Part shown: positions 5,476 through 5,889 of the stretch, piece by piece
Layout of the letters: every line of letters begins with the position of its first letter
Numbering within the stretch: the first letter of the stretch is position 1
Assembly: GCA_001701075.1 (NCBI GenBank)
Contig: DAAK01000050.1
Span: forward strand, 5,307 to 11,195
DNA length: 5,889 nt
DNA from: Bacteroidales bacterium GP3
GTDB lineage: Bacteria > Bacteroidota > Bacteroidia > Bacteroidales > Muribaculaceae
Direction of reading: 5' to 3'
Notes under the pieces: model-generated
Seen by the model: the letters and a program-made list of their open reading frames with translations, nothing else
The model's database searches: none
What the model was told of the DNA's origin: nothing
Program-made: the position numbers and the translations under genes

Positions 5476-5889
5476 ATGATTGAAACGCTTACATCTTTAG
5501 ATCAACAGATACTCTTATTCTTCAATGGCAACCACACGGCTTTCATAGATGAGGCCATGTCGTTGATTACCGGAAAATGGATATGGATTCCTCTCTATCT
5601 CCTTCTTATTGACTTGCTATTTAAAAAATTAGGTCCCAAATATGCTCTTCTTACTCTCATAGCCGTAGTAATCGCTATCGTTATGACCGACCAGATTTGT
5701 GCAAACCTGATTCGCCCTTACATCGGCCGTCTGCGTCCATGCAATCCGGAAAATCCGATTTTTGGAGCCATTACTCTCGTCAAGGATATTCAACCTGGAG
5801 GATATAGCTGGCCCTCTTGCCATGCCGCCAACTCATTTGCACTCGCCACCCTCCTTTCATGCGTCATGAGATCAAGAAAATTCACATTC
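5476..5889 (+). CDS. PAP2-family membrane phosphatase, 3' end missing (undecaprenyl-diphosphatase/lipid phosphatase type)
   Basis: The frame begins at ATG 5476 and stays open for 138 codons to the window edge, so the C-terminus is absent. An in-frame TGA at 5458-5460 with no start codon between supports this start. The N-terminus (MIETLTSLDQQILLFFNG) is typical of BcrC/PgpB-like PAP2 proteins that remove phosphate from undecaprenyl diphosphate or other lipid phosphates at the inner membrane. Hydrophobic helices lie at about 35-50 and 56-78. Phosphatase motif 1 reads RPYIGRLRP (80-88), an R-x6-RP form in which Arg80 replaces the usual Lys. Motif 2 reads WPSCHAANSFA (112-122), with PSCH (113-116) in place of PSGH and the expected His116. 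Motif 3 (SR-x5-H) would lie beyond the edge. Substrate is not determined. Confidence 0.88.
   Translation, partial: MIETLTSLDQQILLFFNGNHTAFIDEAMSLITGKWIWIPLYLLLIDLLFKKLGPKYALLTLIAVVIAIVMTDQICANLIRPYIGRLRPCNPENPIFGAITLVKDIQPGGYSWPSCHAANSFALATLLSCVMRSRKFTF

Noticed and set aside
5629..5823. Minus-strand 64-aa frame near the right edge
   Set aside because: It overlaps the PAP2 gene, which has a promoter, a forced start and phosphatase motifs.

Overview
The window looks like a chromosomal segment of a gut-type Bacteroidota, order Bacteroidales; a Muribaculaceae-like member is my guess and is not proven. The reasons are AT-rich intergenic DNA around genes of moderate GC, starts without Shine-Dalgarno sequences, promoter elements of the Bacteroides type (TTTG, 19-20 bp, TAnnTTTG), and a PurF-like protein starting MGGFFG, which I associate from memory with this order.

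Layout. A short unrecognised gene (11-352, minus) is followed by a 488-bp gap (353-840) that holds direct repeats, an octamer tandem repeat and a near-perfect palindrome. Then comes a PoxB-type pyruvate oxidase (841-2538, plus). It converges on a cation diffusion facilitator transporter (2546-3478, minus) with only 7 bp between the two stop codons. A 308-bp divergent intergenic region (3479-3786) carries six nonamer repeats and candidate promoters in both directions. A PurF-type phosphoribosyltransferase follows (3787-5199, plus). The next gap (5200-5475) holds a cluster of five hairpins and a well-formed promoter for a PAP2-family phosphatase (5476-5889, plus), which runs off the right edge.

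The genes do not form an evident operon or a single system. They cover fermentative or respiratory pyruvate use, metal export, purine-type PRPP chemistry and lipid-phosphate hydrolysis, each apparently with its own transcript. I see no defence system, CRISPR array, tRNA, rRNA, transposase or prophage gene.

The most unusual signals are three. The PurF-like protein keeps its phosphoribosyltransferase site and four cluster-type cysteines but has lost every recognisable glutaminase residue, including the N-terminal cysteine. The hairpin cluster after it contains three stem-loops with the same YGGAG loop on different stems. The pyruvate oxidase lacks the C-terminal membrane-binding peptide of E. 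coli PoxB.
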